From the NCBI GenBank assembly GCA_029448655.1, contig JACCLO010000005.1, positions 806,001 to 870,000 of the forward strand: DNA of 64,000 nucleotides, in the 5' to 3' direction. The notes under the pieces are model-generated. The model did no database searches, was not told the DNA's origin, and worked only from the letters and a program-made list of their open reading frames with translations. Source of the stretch: Wolfiporia cocos (taxonomy: Eukaryota > Basidiomycota > Agaricomycetes > Polyporales > Phaeolaceae). This document shows positions 1 through 11,400 of the stretch, in pieces (positions within the stretch are counted from its first letter, which is position 1; each line of letters begins with the position of its first letter). The position numbers and the translations under genes were made by a program.

Positions 1-469
1 ATTCTTTCGTCTGTGTACAGCTCTATAACAACTCGGCCAGGCTTTCCAGACTCGCGTGGAGCGTACTGCTGGATCCAGAACTGATCGGCATCATAGGGAG
101 GACTGCCGCGATAAAACAGAGTTGCAGACTTGTTATTCATGTCATCGATAACCGCTGCGTGCAAGAAGCCATAATGTCGGGTTATGTACAATGCTACAGC
201 GATGATCACCTACCACTAGGGTTCCGGAAGGTTCCGGTGAACGTTTTATCTCCTGTTACAATGGTCACAGTGCTCGTTTTGTTTGATATGGTAATGGTCG
301 CCGACGAGTCACCCTTGATGCTCGCGCCCTGGTCTGAGGACAGGGACACGGCATCGGCATTGACAACTGGGGGATCAAGCCTGAGTCCCAAGAGCTTTGC
401 ATCATCGGCGTCGTGACTGATGAGGAAGTGGAGAGCGTAGTCAAAGTGACTGGGTCTGCCAAAGGACAT
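1..469 (-). CDS. Hypothetical protein, partial at left window edge
   Basis: A minus-strand gene starts at the ATG at 469 (MSFGRPSHFDYAL...) and leaves the window at base 1. Exon 1 is 469-214. A 59-bp intron (donor GTAGGT at 213, acceptor CGCAG at 155) joins in frame to exon 2 (154 to the edge), which reads VIDDMNNKSATLFYRG... and ends in VVIELYTDER. Together about 136 residues are visible. Unspliced, the frame stops just after the donor, and the splice restores a long open frame, which supports a real gene. There is no signal peptide, membrane segment or motif I recognise; the first exon is rich in Ser, Thr and Asp. The function is unknown. The intron size is typical of basidiomycete genes. 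Confidence 0.6.
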
Positions 470-970
470 CGTGTAGAATATCGTGTATAACTTGGAGGAT
501 GCTAGCAGAGGAGTGAGCTAGAGAGGCAGCTGAGTCCGCGTCCGTTTGCTCGAAGACGACTGACAGATGCGGCTGGCTCACATTCGTCTTATATGTGAAA
601 TCGTCTGAGCCTTGCCAACTTCTCGGTATGTACTCGTGATCAACCTGGTTTCTTCAATTCCGCCTCCCAATACATACACGTCATGAGCTCTTGGAGTTCT
701 GAAGTTATGACAGATTTCCATGGCTTAAACGTCGCCCTGGCAATGATGTACATGTACCCTCGGTTTCCTAAACCTTGTCGTATTTGCAATAGCATTTGAC
801 ACAGTATCCAATACATTTCGGAGGCATTGTATCGCCGAATGCCGCGGCCCTATCGGAGCTCTCAGCGCACATAAACAGCTGACATTTTCGAATGACCCGA
901 ATTCAACTTCCCTGTCAACATTTCAGCCTGGCTCTCGCTGTGCTGTCATAAAGCTTCATGCCCTTGTACG
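470..970. other. Intergenic, presumed promoter of the left-edge gene
   Basis: About 500 bases upstream of the minus-strand ATG at 469. I see no convincing coding frame, RNA gene or repeat here. It presumably holds the promoter of the partial gene, but no element can be pinned down. Confidence 0.4.
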
Positions 971-1250
971 GTCGGCCAGACGTATCAGGTCAACTATTCG
1001 CATTTTGCCATTTTGCATGTGCCTTCGACATGGTCCCTTCTCGCCCCTCGGCCGTATCGACGGACGCAATGATGCTTATTACGCCACAAGTCGGTGCATC
1101 ACAGCTGCTCGTTCAGGTAACCCTAGATGTGCCGCACAGGTACTAAGGCTCATGTCGAGGATCTTATATCTTGTTCCTGAGACTCGGTATCTACGCTACA
1201 TAGCTACAGGTTGCTCAAAGCAGCGGCTGCGTGGCATCAGCACGTCATTG
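971..1250 (+). repeat. Diverged copy of the fold-back repeat
   Basis: This stretch begins GTCGGCCAGACGTATCAGG and aligns by eye over about 280 bases with 1709-1985, including the shared blocks around GACGCNNNTGATGCTT and CTACAGG. It is the left half of the same repeat as the complete fold-back element at 1709-2108. Its right arm is weak and diverged; a possible remnant lies near 1225-1260. The short ORFs across it look fortuitous. 1251-1708 holds nothing else I can identify. Confidence 0.5.
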
Positions 1251-1708
1251 CGTCGGTGTTCTGGTGGCGCGCCGAGGACTAGTGCGGCCACGGTGCTCAA
1301 TCTGGGCCAGGGCAACACCATTACCATTATCTCACGTGCCCCGCTTCCACAGATAGAGCTGCTGCATCTGGCATCCGAATATAATCTATCATGCATATGT
1401 ATCATGCATCATCGATTCATCGCCGGTGCACTGCACGAGATGCGCATTCGCGACATCGAGGCGGCGCCACAGCGCCCGATGCACTGACCTCAATGACGCA
1501 GGCTCCGCTCTGCCTTCGCAATTTCACTTGCATTTGCGTCAGCAATTGACTTTACGAGCACCTGCCATCTGCCACCCACCACCTGCCACTCATACCCGCA
1601 TCAACGACATCTGACTGGAGAATTGGCGGTGCACCGACGACGCGGCGCCGACACTTGGACGCGGAAAGCACTGGCATGACATGCATGCCTCCCGGGCACC
1701 CATGTATT

Positions 1709-2108
1709 GTCGGCCAGACGTGTCGGGTCAGCTATTCGCATCTTTGCAATTTTGCCTTTGACAGTTCGCACTCGATGCGGCCCCTTCTCCCTCGTCGTAT
1801 CGACCGACACATTGACGCTTGTCACGCCACAAATCGGTTCCGCACAACTGCCGGTTCAGGCAACCATAGCCGCGTTTCACAGGTACCAAGACTCATCTTA
1901 GAGATCCCATACCTTGTTCTTGAGACTTGGTACCCGCACCACAAAGCTACAGGCAGCCAAAGCAGCTGCGTGGCACCGATTAGTGGCGCGACGAGCGTCA
2001 ATATATGGGCCGATATAACCGACAAGCGAGAAGAGGCTATGGAGAGCACAAACTGTCGAATGCAAAAGTGCAAAGTGTGAATTGCTGACCTGATACGTCT
2101 GGCCGACG
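1709..2108. mobile_element. Fold-back (long inverted-repeat) element, about 400 bp
   Basis: The left end starts GTCGGCCAGACGTGTCGGG. The reverse complement of the right end starts GTCGGCCAGACGTATCAGG. The similarity runs inward for about 120 bases on each side (1709-1829 against 1984-2108), leaving a centre of roughly 150 bases. That gives a non-coding fold-back or MITE-like element. I cannot define a target-site duplication, so the superfamily is open; long terminal inverted repeats of this kind occur in Mutator-like and Foldback elements. Confidence 0.6.
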
Positions 2109-2110
2109 GT

Positions 2111-2254
2111 ACCTGCTTTGGGCCGTGAGCCGGGCCGGGCCGAGCCCTACTTGGGCCGTGGGCTTTACACGACGGCTTGAGACGGCCCAGGGCCCGGCTT
2201 GTGTCTCAGGCCGAGCCGGGCCAAGCCGTTGGGCCCCGGCCTGGTGACCCTAAT
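2111..2254. repeat. GC-rich MITE-like block (GGGCCG motifs)
   Basis: Dense short direct and inverted copies of GGGCCG/CGGCCC and GAGCCGGGCC in an otherwise balanced background. This resembles the subterminal repeats of small hAT-type elements and the block at 2569-2697. No clean terminal inverted repeat or target duplication could be read, so the boundaries are approximate. Confidence 0.35.
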
Positions 2255-2568
2255 GTCCAGCAATTACAATATAAGATTGTACATGGTAGAAATATGCTCA
2301 ACTCCAACATAGTGCCTCTGTGTTGTTTATTAAACCACAGAGAAGTCCCCTAAGTCAAATTCTCAACGTTGAAGCCTGCCGTGCACCTCTGGGCGCCTAT
2401 ACGATACCCCATATGGCAGGTACGCTACTGAACGCCGCACCGGTGGAAGGTTATTTTGACACTTAATCCTACTATAGCTTGTAGGCCTCAACATTCCTTT
2501 TCATCAAGGAACAGTTAACGATGATGTATTTCAATCTTTCGAAGCTACAGTGATGACTATCCTAGCAG

Positions 2569-2697
2569 TGGTAGGCCCCGGCTCGGCCCCGGCCCAGGCC
2601 GGGCCAAGCCGTGAGCCGTCGGTGAGGCGTGGGCCGTCCAAAGCCAGGCCAAAGCCGGGGCTTTTGGGCCGGGCCGGGCCCGGCACATCACTACTGT
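2569..2697. repeat. Second GC-rich MITE-like block
   Basis: The left end reads CAGTGGTAGGCCCCGG and the reverse-complemented right end reads TAGTGATGTGCCGGG, an imperfect inverted pair around a core of repeated GGCCGGGCC motifs. The ends resemble hAT termini (TAGTGATG). No matching 8-bp flanks were found, so this is a probable but unproven short non-autonomous element. The 388 bases to its right (2698-3085) show nothing I can assign. Confidence 0.35.
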
Positions 2698-3085
2698 TGG
2701 AGTCTGTGCATGGCGTTCGGACAGGCGCCGGCGATTGCGCTAGGCGCCCGTAGGTAGTGATCAAGTCATGGAGCCTGTACTTACTTCTTCATGCGTTTGC
2801 AACGAGCGACGAGGTCCCTTTGCTCAAGCCAAGTGCATTTCGGTGCTCACGAGTTCTGCGACGTCCTTTTCTCTACAGTACCTTGTCAACAAGTTGTCCA
2901 GCCTGCGGCTCATGTGACTACAGTTCTTCTACAACAGATTTCTGCAGGAGCTGTGCATGTCTCAGTGGTTATGGAAGACACTTGATTTGCACCCAGAATG
3001 ATCGTCAGTGGCACGAGCACTAAGTGTGGTGGAGATGCTGCACACAAAGCTGCGCACATCAAATCTCGATTACAACCACCGAAGA

Positions 3086-4192
3086 CATAATGACACAGAT
3101 GGCTCTGTGGGACTCACCAAGCCAGTATCCTTGCGATGAACTAAGGCGACTTAGGTGAGGAAGAGGTTATCAGACGCAGCAGGAGGTAGGAGGTTCTTCT
3201 ACGGCGTACGCCGAGAAGAATAGAACTAGAGTTATAGGCCGTCAAGGCCCTACTTATATACACAAATATAACGGGTCATGTGCTACTGTATAGTGCATGC
3301 CCGATAAGGAGTGTGGGCTTGGTTGCCATAAGGGCGACCAAGTGGAGCGTCTACTCTACAAAGGCCGTGACCCGCCGGTAATGGCCGGGCCAATGGTAAA
3401 AGAGAGAGCGTGTGGTCTCATCGTTAGATGGACATATGAAGACGGGCGCAGCCCGGGTATAAGGGATGCCGGTTGCCGGATACCGTGAGGTATAATGGCG
3501 ATTGGCCGGTCATCGGGTGCTGACCAAGGCGGAACGTCGAGGTCGTAATGCTATTGGGCCAGCAGGCACCGTAGCATGTGATATGTCCGGACCGGAAGGT
3601 TACCGGAACATATGGTGGTCTTAGCCGTGAGGCGAGGACCGGTGTTTGGGCAACGCCGTGATGGCAGAAGCCCGGGACTTGGAGACCGCCGAGTCCGTGG
3701 GATGGCCGAGAAGGCCGAGCCTATAGCGATATTGCCTTGGTGCTAATATAGTGCTATTTGGCCGTGTTGCCATTATTATGCGAAGGCGTGGCGCGCCTGG
3801 GGTGCCATTGTGATCAAGGATCTTATGGCGGTGGGAAGCCGGGAAGGCCGACCCAATAGTACAAGGCCGCGAGGCACTGTTTGTACGTGTGGACATTATT
3901 ATGCGAGCGTGCCGCGCTCGGCCTATCATTATGATCTAAGATCTATGACATGGCTGGTCTTGCTCTGACGGGCGAGACCTGTATGACGTAGCTGTAGTGT
4001 TGCTATTGGACCGGAAGGTGCCGTAGCGTTACGTAAGCTAGTCATGTGGTTGATAAGCCCAGTTAAGAGCTTGTCGTGGTGGCAATGGGAGTTAACCCGT
4101 AGATAACTTGTAGGTAGACGTATAAATCCCAGGTAAATTGCTATAATCGTAGGAAAAATGCTGTAAGCCCCAGATAAATCTGTGACACATAA
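3086..4192 (-). mobile_element. Solo LTR, family C (1097 bp) with TSD CATAA
   Basis: The LTR is 3091-4187, flanked on both sides by CATAA (3086-3090 and 4188-4192). On the minus strand it starts TGTCACAGATTTATCTGG and ends ATCTGTGTCA, so TG...CA termini are kept. A TATATAAGTAGG promoter motif lies on the minus strand near 3257. A perfect TSD around a single LTR shows loss of the internal region by LTR-LTR recombination. A truncated relative lies at 43301-43636. Confidence 0.9.
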
Positions 4193-4587
4193 GCACACGC
4201 TGAAATTGAAGTTCCCGGTGGAAATTGGCATCAAGCCACAGGGCTCTAGATGCAGATCAGCACCGATCGGCGATGGTGTTTTGGGACTGCATCTTGCATC
4301 ACTCGTGATGAGGCCCTGCAGTGACCTGTGCTGTTACGGGTTGAATACCCGTTCGTATATTCGAGTCGCGAACATAAATCGTTCTTCCGCACGTAGGCAC
4401 GTCACCGTATGCGAGGCAAATACTCGTTAGATGCCTTCAAGTCCTAGGTGGAGTTCCTAGGAGATCGGTTGATATCCAATACGCGTTAGAGGATATAATC
4501 TGTTCAAGTCGCAAGTCTGATAGAATATAAGACTTGCCTAAGTCCGAGAAGTCAATGTGCACTTTGAGGACTTAGTCATTTGGTTGC

Positions 4588-6310
4588 TCGAGAAATAGTG
4601 TTGTGAGGTCCGGTCTCAAGGACCGCTAAAGACCAAGGACCGGATCAGGACCGGACTGACTAGGACCGATTCAACGGTCCGGTCCAGTCCTGGTCCTGAC
4701 ACTGTTACGGGTCGAATACCCGTTCGTATATTCGAGTCGCGAATATAGATCGTTCTTCTGCACGTAGGCTTGTTGCCGTATGCAAGGCAAATACTCGTTA
4801 GATGCCTTCAAGTCCTAGGTGAAATTCCTAGGAGATCGGATAATATCCAATACGCGTTAGAGGATATAATCTGTTCAGGTGCGAGTCGAAATAGAATATA
4901 AGACTCGCCTAAGTCCGAGAAGTCAGTGTGCACTTCGAGGACTTAGTCGTTCGGTTGCTCGAGCGAGAAATACTGAGCGTAGTTTCCTACGTTTGAGAAC
5001 GAGTATAAGACTTCTTGTTTGTACAACAAGGTCGAGCTGAAGAGCCTCGACGGTAAGTACATGAGTTTTTATACTACGCTAGGTTTCAGGGGTCAAGTCT
5101 GTCCCAGATGCCACAGATACTATCTACGCTATAGTCCCAAACGTCTGATAAGTATGGAGTGATATATCTGAGACGATAGATAGGAATGATGGCGGTTGAA
5201 CGCCATCTATCAGCTAATAAACGATGAACATGAAACGGGGGCAGGGTTGGATCTGCCAAAGATGAAACGAGCCCTATAGACTAGGACAACTGGGGATGCG
5301 CCCAGTAAGATCACGGGTAGCCAGGGGGGCTGGTTGCGCAACAAGTCCCTGTATCGTATTCGCCCGGTGGTGAGTTCTGTCGATATTCGAAAAATCAAAA
5401 TAACCGTAACAGACACGGTCCTGGTCCCGGTCCTTCTGAGTGGTCAGATTTTGCAGGACTGGTAAGGACCGGTCTGGACCGGTCCTGGACCGGTCCCGAA
5501 TTTATCGTAGAATAGCACTTGTTATTCCAAGGTAGGGAACCATGACTGACCAATTTACAATAAAACCAAAGTATTTAAGACCCCCTAGAGTGGGTCTGCA
5601 TCATGTATACCACTGGCTATTAGGGTAAACACATCAGACAGAAGCTGACATGAATAGTAACAACCAAAAACCTTCTGATTTATGATACAATGAAGCACTG
5701 CTATTGTCTTGGGCAATGCTTGGCACACACAGGTTGTCCTCATATTATCACTAGTTTTGCTGACTGACATGCAGTTGTGTATTCTCCCATCCAGTAGTGT
5801 TAACACTCACATATTATGGTACACATGCATGGTGCATTCAATATCACTGGCAGAGCGCTGCTTAGTGGTGGTTATATGCTACTCATTGTGGCACATACAA
5901 AAATGCAACACATGATCTCATCAGATACAAATTGAGGTGTGCAGTTACTGCAGTGTCATTTCTGTGTGTTGACTTCAGTATACAATTTTACTTTCAGAAA
6001 TCAAGAATCAGTGCACCATAGCCAATTTTTGGGCTGTACTTAGTATGTTCTGGTATATATCGAGTAGTAAGTACACTTTTGTTGCAGTTTCTGACATATA
6101 AAACTATAGTTAAGTCAATAATCACTTGATCGGTCCTGGACCGGTCCAGACCGGTCCTAGGACCGCTATAGGACCGCGGTCCTACTTGGGACCGGTCCTC
6201 AGTCCGGTCCCTCGTTGCCCATGGCGGTCTGGTCCTGGTCCCGGTCCTCGGTCCTGCCCAATACATGCAAAAGACCGGACCGGACCGGACCTCACAACAC
6301 TATCGAGAAA
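4588..6310. mobile_element. hAT-type non-autonomous DNA element with 8-bp TSD
   Basis: The element is 4596-6302. Its ends are a perfect 18-bp terminal inverted repeat, TAGTGTTGTGAGGTCCGG on the left with its reverse complement on the right. It is flanked by an exact 8-bp duplication TCGAGAAA (4588-4595 and 6303-6310). An 8-bp TSD with TAG...CTA termini is diagnostic of hAT. Subterminal regions are packed with CCGGTCC/GGACCGG repeats (4620-4695, 5415-5500, 6125-6290), likely transposase-binding sites. Without the nested LTR it is about 993 bp and has no transposase gene, so it depends on a source elsewhere. Confidence 0.9.
4698..5416 (-). mobile_element. Solo LTR, family B, nested in the hAT element; TSD GACAC
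   Basis: The LTR is 4703-5411 (709 bp), starting TGTTACGGG and ending CCGTAACA on the plus strand. It is flanked by GACAC on both sides (4698-4702 and 5412-5416). It sits inside the subterminal GGTCC repeats of the hAT element and is therefore the youngest layer of this nest. Confidence 0.92.
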
Positions 6311-6758
6311 TACTGAGTGTAGTTTCCTACATTTGAGAACGAGTATAAGACTTCTTGTTTGTACAACAAGGTTGAGCTGGAGAGCCTCGACAGTAAATAC
6401 ATGAGTTTATATACTACGTTAGGTTTTAGGGGTCAAGTCCGTCCCAGATGTCACCGATACTATCTACGCTATAGTACCAAACGTTTGATAGGTATGTAGT
6501 GATATATCCGAAATGATAGATAGGAATGATGATGGCGGTTGAACGCCATCTGTCAGCTAATAAATGATAGAGATGAAATGGTGGCAGAGTTGGATCTGCT
6601 AAAGGTGAAACATGCCCTATATGCTAGTACAACTGGGGATGCACCCAGTAGAGTCACAAGTAGCCAGGGGGTTGGTTGTGCAACAAGTACCTGTATCGTA
6701 TTTGCCCAATGGTGAGTTCTGCCAGTGCTCGAAAAATCAAAATGACCGTAACATGTGC

Positions 6759-7109
6759 TCAGCATGGATCCAGCACCAGACCAATCACCCGCCGTGCACT
6801 GCACTGCCCAAGCATGGCCATATTTGACTGCATGATCAGCAAAATACAGGTACATTGTGGGCATGCATGTGCTTGGGGGGGAGAGGGGGAGAGGGAGAGT
6901 CGTCGAGGGAGCTTGGGGTAGTGGGCGAGGTGAGTACAGGAGGCACCAGCAACTAGAGGGAGATGATGGACTGGCACACCATACAGTCACCGTACCCTGG
7001 AACAGCCAGTCAACCAATGGGTACAATGGGCTTGTACACCGGCAGAGCCGACATCGGCTGACAAATCCCTCATTGCCTGCACGTCCAGTCAGCCCACTGG
7101 ATCCTTGTA
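6759..7109. other. Unassigned spacer
   Basis: Sequence between the family B LTR and the tandem repeat that starts near 7110. A G-rich run (6876-6925) is visible. The long minus-strand frame across it (6553-7161) runs straight through the LTR terminus and is not credible as a gene. Nothing else is recognised. Confidence 0.4.
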
Positions 7110-7203
7110 GCTGGAACATGGGGTGGGCCGATGGGGGGTTGTGGTGCCCATGTTGCCGCAACCCCTGGTTGGCCCACCCAGCAAATGTTCATGTACCTGG
7201 AAC
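7110..7203. repeat. About 85-bp tandem repeat, interrupted by LTR insertions
   Basis: The unit beginning TAGCTGGAACATGGGGTGGG recurs near 7194 as TACCTGGAACATGGG. It then continues on the far side of the nested LTR insertions at 18052-18130 (AGTGGGCTGACAGGGG...) and again from 18131 (ACCTGGAACATGAGGTGGG). The array was therefore contiguous, with about three units, before the family D LTR landed in it. Confidence 0.55.
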
Positions 7204-7751
7204 ATGGGTGACACAGAACTAACTTGTAATGCCTAAGGTAGTCTTGCAGGTGCTGTTAGGCAGGTGGTTGGCAAGATAGGCGGCTCAGTCGCTTCAAGCT
7301 GAGACTACAAGAGAGTAAGGACAAGTGGCTAGGAGCTTTAAGGGCTAAAAGCCGGTAATCAAGAGATTAACTAGTCTGAGTCGTAAGTGACTCAGAGTAC
7401 AGGTTATATACATTGAGGGCTAGAACCCTAGGTACTATGGAGTAGGACTAATGATACCGCTAAATAAGATAACAAAGTGGTGTCATAAGTATTGCGGCCA
7501 ATAGGGCTGCAGGGCATAGGGCATAGAGCATATGCATGTGATTAGCGACCGGTAGTGGTCACTATGGGTTTGGTGGCCGAGGCATGTGATATGGCCATCT
7601 CGGCGATGACTCATATACCGACCGGGGTATGCCTATTAATATGACTATGGCGCTTTGTAAGGCGCACGGCTAGGTCATGTGCCTAGGTTGGACCGGTAAT
7701 GGTCTGCCGTATTAGTCATGCTTACATAACCGAAATGCCGAAGGGCCTGGG

Positions 7752-8450
7752 TGACACAGACTAGACTGTGGGACTCACACTATAACCTTATAGGCGACTT
7801 GAAGATGTTGCAGAAGGTTGGTGAGGAGGCTAGTGGGCGCAAACAGAGATGGTATGTAACTGTGCGAATGCAGAGAACAAATCTAAGGCTTATCCGCAGT
7901 GATAGCCCTACTTATATACATGCTTTGTTTGGTTACCGGTAAGGGAGCCAAACATGAAGGTGGTCTGTGCGCAGACATAACTAATATGGTTAAGTCGTAA
8001 ACTACAATAGACCATGTGCGCCGGTAATGGCCGCACCAGTAAGATCGTTTGTTTGGACCGTAGGTCCATGTTGTGGAAGTGGCTGTAGCTACGTTAGTAA
8101 GCCATGCATGTGATTCTTATATACCGGTATCGGAATATGAGTAATCGTGAGGGCATTGGCATGTGATAACGAGCGGGCCGCTTATCCAATTGTACTGACA
8201 TAGCCCGGTACCGGGATATGAGTAAGGCGCGTGACACCGGAGGTTAGTCCGCTGAGTCATTGACGCGTACGGGCGTATTATGTACGTGTTGTTATGACAG
8301 GTGGACGTATACCGCGTTGTGTACGTGTTGTTTGGTTGCGTGTACGTGTAGACGGGCGCTTAGCAGCGTAAATGTCTAAAAGGTCGTAGAAATACCAGAT
8401 AAATAGGTAAAAATACGGGAAAAATAGTGGCATGTCCCAAATCTGTGACA
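7752..8450 (-). repeat. 3' LTR of element 1a (family A, 699 bp)
   Basis: In sense orientation it starts TGTCACAGATTTGGGACATG and ends AGTCTAGTCTGTGTCA. It contains the TATATAAG promoter motif and the AGATTTGTTCT start-site block also seen in the 5' copy. A small hairpin-forming motif TGTGAGTCCCACA lies near the U5 end. Confidence 0.95.
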
Positions 8451-8452
8451 TT

Positions 8453-8463
8453 ACCCCCTCTTC
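8453..8463 (-). other. Polypurine tract of element 1a
   Basis: On the minus strand GAAGAGGGGGT lies two bases before the 3' LTR. This is the expected position of the plus-strand DNA primer of an LTR retrotransposon. The same tract precedes the 3' LTR of copy 1b (19663-19673). Confidence 0.85.
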
Positions 8464-8489
8464 AGGTTTCATTGTCCCTAATGGAACGA

Positions 8490-11400
8490 TTACTTTCCTG
8501 TGGAGCCGAAACCACCAGTACCGCGCTCGGATTTAATCTTTTCAAAGTAAGATTTTCCGTGTAGCGTAATATGCGGGTCCTTTGCAACTTCGCAGATTAG
8601 CTGGGCAATCTTATCGCCGGCCCGAATATCGATAGATATGTCGGAGTGATTCCGGAGAATGATGATTACTTCGCCTTGATAATCGTGGTCGATAACGCCA
8701 CCCATTACGTCTATGCCTTTGCGTGCGAGACTAGAGCGGGGGGCGATACGTCCGTAAGTGCCGAAAGGTACCTGGATTTTCAGTTTGGTGTTGTATTCTG
8801 TCTGCCCGTGAGCTGGCAGAACGTCGCCTGTTGCAGTGTACAGGTCAAACCCAACCGAGTCCTTGGTTCCTTTTTCCGGCATTCGGCCGCCTTCACCGAC
8901 TACGATTTTCAAATCCGCGTTTTGGTTAATGTCCGCTGACATCCATCCCCCGTCGGGGTGTCTAACCATGCGTTGCTTAGGGTCCTTCGCAAATTCTTCG
9001 CGATACTGCGGCCAGTCGTCTGGCCACGTGCATTCGTCGGCTTCCCAGTCGTCGCTGTCAGGGTCGAAGACATGAACTGCTTCTTTCCTTCTAGCTGATC
9101 GCCTGAGGGGGACATCCTGCATTGGAATGGCATGTGAAGCCTTGTATTCCTGCAGAATGTCGTATGCCGTGTCGAGATCGGCTTCGCGTACCCAGGAGTC
9201 GTCATTGATACCGAACCCTTTCCATCGGATTCTGTATTCAACTCTTCCTGCACGGAGACGATGATCTAAGATCTTCTCGACTTCCCATAACTCCTCGCCG
9301 TCGACCATTTCTGGTTGAGGCTCTGGTTTTTTCTGATGCACCGGGTCCTTGTACATGACCAACTTGGAAGCGTGGAATACTGGGTGGTAAGCCCTGTATT
9401 GCTCGTCCATGTGTACCCTAAAGGTGACCGGAGATAATTGTTCAATTATCCTAAAGGGTCCCAAATAGCGTGGACTAAGACTTCTTTCGGAGTCTTGCCA
9501 GCTACGGGCGTCAACGAGAACTTTGTCGCCGACTTTAAATGGTACCGAGCGCTTGTGTTGATCGTAGTACCAAGACCAGCGTTCGGCAGCCAATTTCATT
9601 GCTGCCTTAGCTTGTTCTTGTGCTGACCATCGTTCGTAAGCAATGACATTTAGGTCCGTGTATGGTGTTGGACGTAAATTTGTAGGTCCTGCATTAGGGT
9701 GCCTTCCTAGTTCGACAAAGAATGGGCTATTCTTTGTTGTCTCACTAGCCGCGTTGTTGTACGCGAATTCAGCCGTTGGGAGAAACCATGACCAGTTATC
9801 CTTTTGAATAACATCGATGTAACATCTAAGATATTGTTCCAGGATCTGGTTAACTCTCTCCGTCTGGCCATCCGCTTGCGGGTGATAGGCGGTTGTCATT
9901 GACCGTTGGATTCCCAATTGCTCACACCATCCCTTGAATAAGGCGGCTGCGAATTGCGGGCCTCTATCCGAAATGATTTGTTTCGGAAGTCCGTGGTTCG
10001 GATAAATCCGAAGGTACAGGAGGTTCGCTAATTCTTTTGCCGTTATCTTGTCTGACGTGGGAATGAAGTGTGCTCGTTTGGTAAGCCGGTCCACTATTAC
10101 CATAATAGCATTGAATTGTTTCAATTCGCCGCTGGGCGGTAGGTGGACGATAAGGTCAATTGTGACGGTGTCCCAAGGTGCTTCCGGAACTGGGAGCGGT
10201 TGCAGGGGTCCGTACGGGGTCTGGTTGTGGTTCTTCATGCGTTGACATGTGTCACAACCTTCCACGTATTGCTTTACCATCGTGGTCATTCCAGGCCACC
10301 AGTAGTTACGTGATAGAAGTTCATAGGTCTTCCATCGTCCGAAGTGTCCGGCCGTCACATGGTCATGATGTAACTCCAGGATCTTCGTGCGCAATTCCTT
10401 AGGCTCTTTTGGAACGTACACTTTTCCTCGTCTGAGGAGTAATCCGGCCTCCATGTTCCATTCCTGGAGATCTTTACCGAATTCCTTGGGACCACTTTTC
10501 AGTAGTTCCTGGTAATCCTTGGTAATTTGATCGTCCATGAGGGCTTGTCGGATTTGTCGGAGAAGGTCCTCGTCGCCTGATTGTATCTCCTGCTGTGACG
10601 CTTCTAGCGCCCTAACCGTAAAGTATTCCGGTTTCAGCAAAATTTGATCGCGATTGTCGAGTTCCACCCCCTCTTCATGGTCTGGCCTCCGTGACAGAGG
10701 ATCAGCCGTAAGCATTGTTTTACCGGGTTTGTGACACATGGTGAAGTTGAACCTTGTCAGGTAAAGACTCCAACGTGCCTGTCTCCGGGTTAGCCGTTGT
10801 GCCGATTTGAAATATGTCAGATTGAGATGATCCGACCATACTTCAAATTTGTGTGGGTGTCCTTCGAGGTAATGTCTCCATTCCTCTAGTGCACGGATGA
10901 TTGCGAGCAACTCCTTATCGTAAATCTCATAGTTCCTTTCGGGTGCTGATAGAGATTTCGAGTAAAAGGCTACCGGGTGCCAGAGCTTATCCTCCGAAGA
11001 GTATTGTGATAGCACTGCACCAGTTGCGTAATCGGAAGAATCCGCTTCCACGCGGAACGGGGACTCCTGATCTGGGATCCGGAGTATTGGAGCCGATGTG
11101 AAAGCTTCCTTGAGAGTTTGGAATGCTTCCGCTTGTTCGGGTCCCCAATTCCACTGCGTGTTTTTCTTGGACAGTTCGGTTAACGGCTTAACCACTTTGG
11201 AGAAGTCTTTAATGAACCGACGGTAATAGTTGGCGAAGCCAACAAAGGCCTGGACGTCCTTCACCTTGGCAGGTGTAGGCCAGTCCATTACGCCGGCTAC
11301 CTTCTTAGGGTCCATTTCGACTTTTCCTTTGGAAATGATCATTCCCAGGTATTCAATACTGCTTTGTTCGAAGAAGCATTTTTCAGGCTTCGCGAACAAG

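Larger units (their letters stand above)
4332..6753 (-). mobile_element. Solo LTR, family B, split by a hAT element; TSD TGTGC
   Basis: The right (5') part (6303-6753, ending ACCGTAACA) and left part (4332-4595, beginning TGTTACGGG) form one family B LTR in minus orientation, flanked by TGTGC at 4327-4331 and 6754-6758. Removing the 1707-bp insert and its duplicated 8 bp leaves about 707 bp, the family length. The insert is described separately. The LTR belongs to the same family as element 2 (34833-43300). Confidence 0.9.

Noticed and set aside
6553..7161. 202-codon minus-strand ORF
   Set aside because: It runs through an LTR terminus and its target-site duplication without change of character and has no motif; fortuitous.
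7751..7942. 63-codon ORF inside the family A LTR, identical at 17029-17247
   Set aside because: Antisense to the LTR and present only because the LTRs are identical; no evidence of coding.
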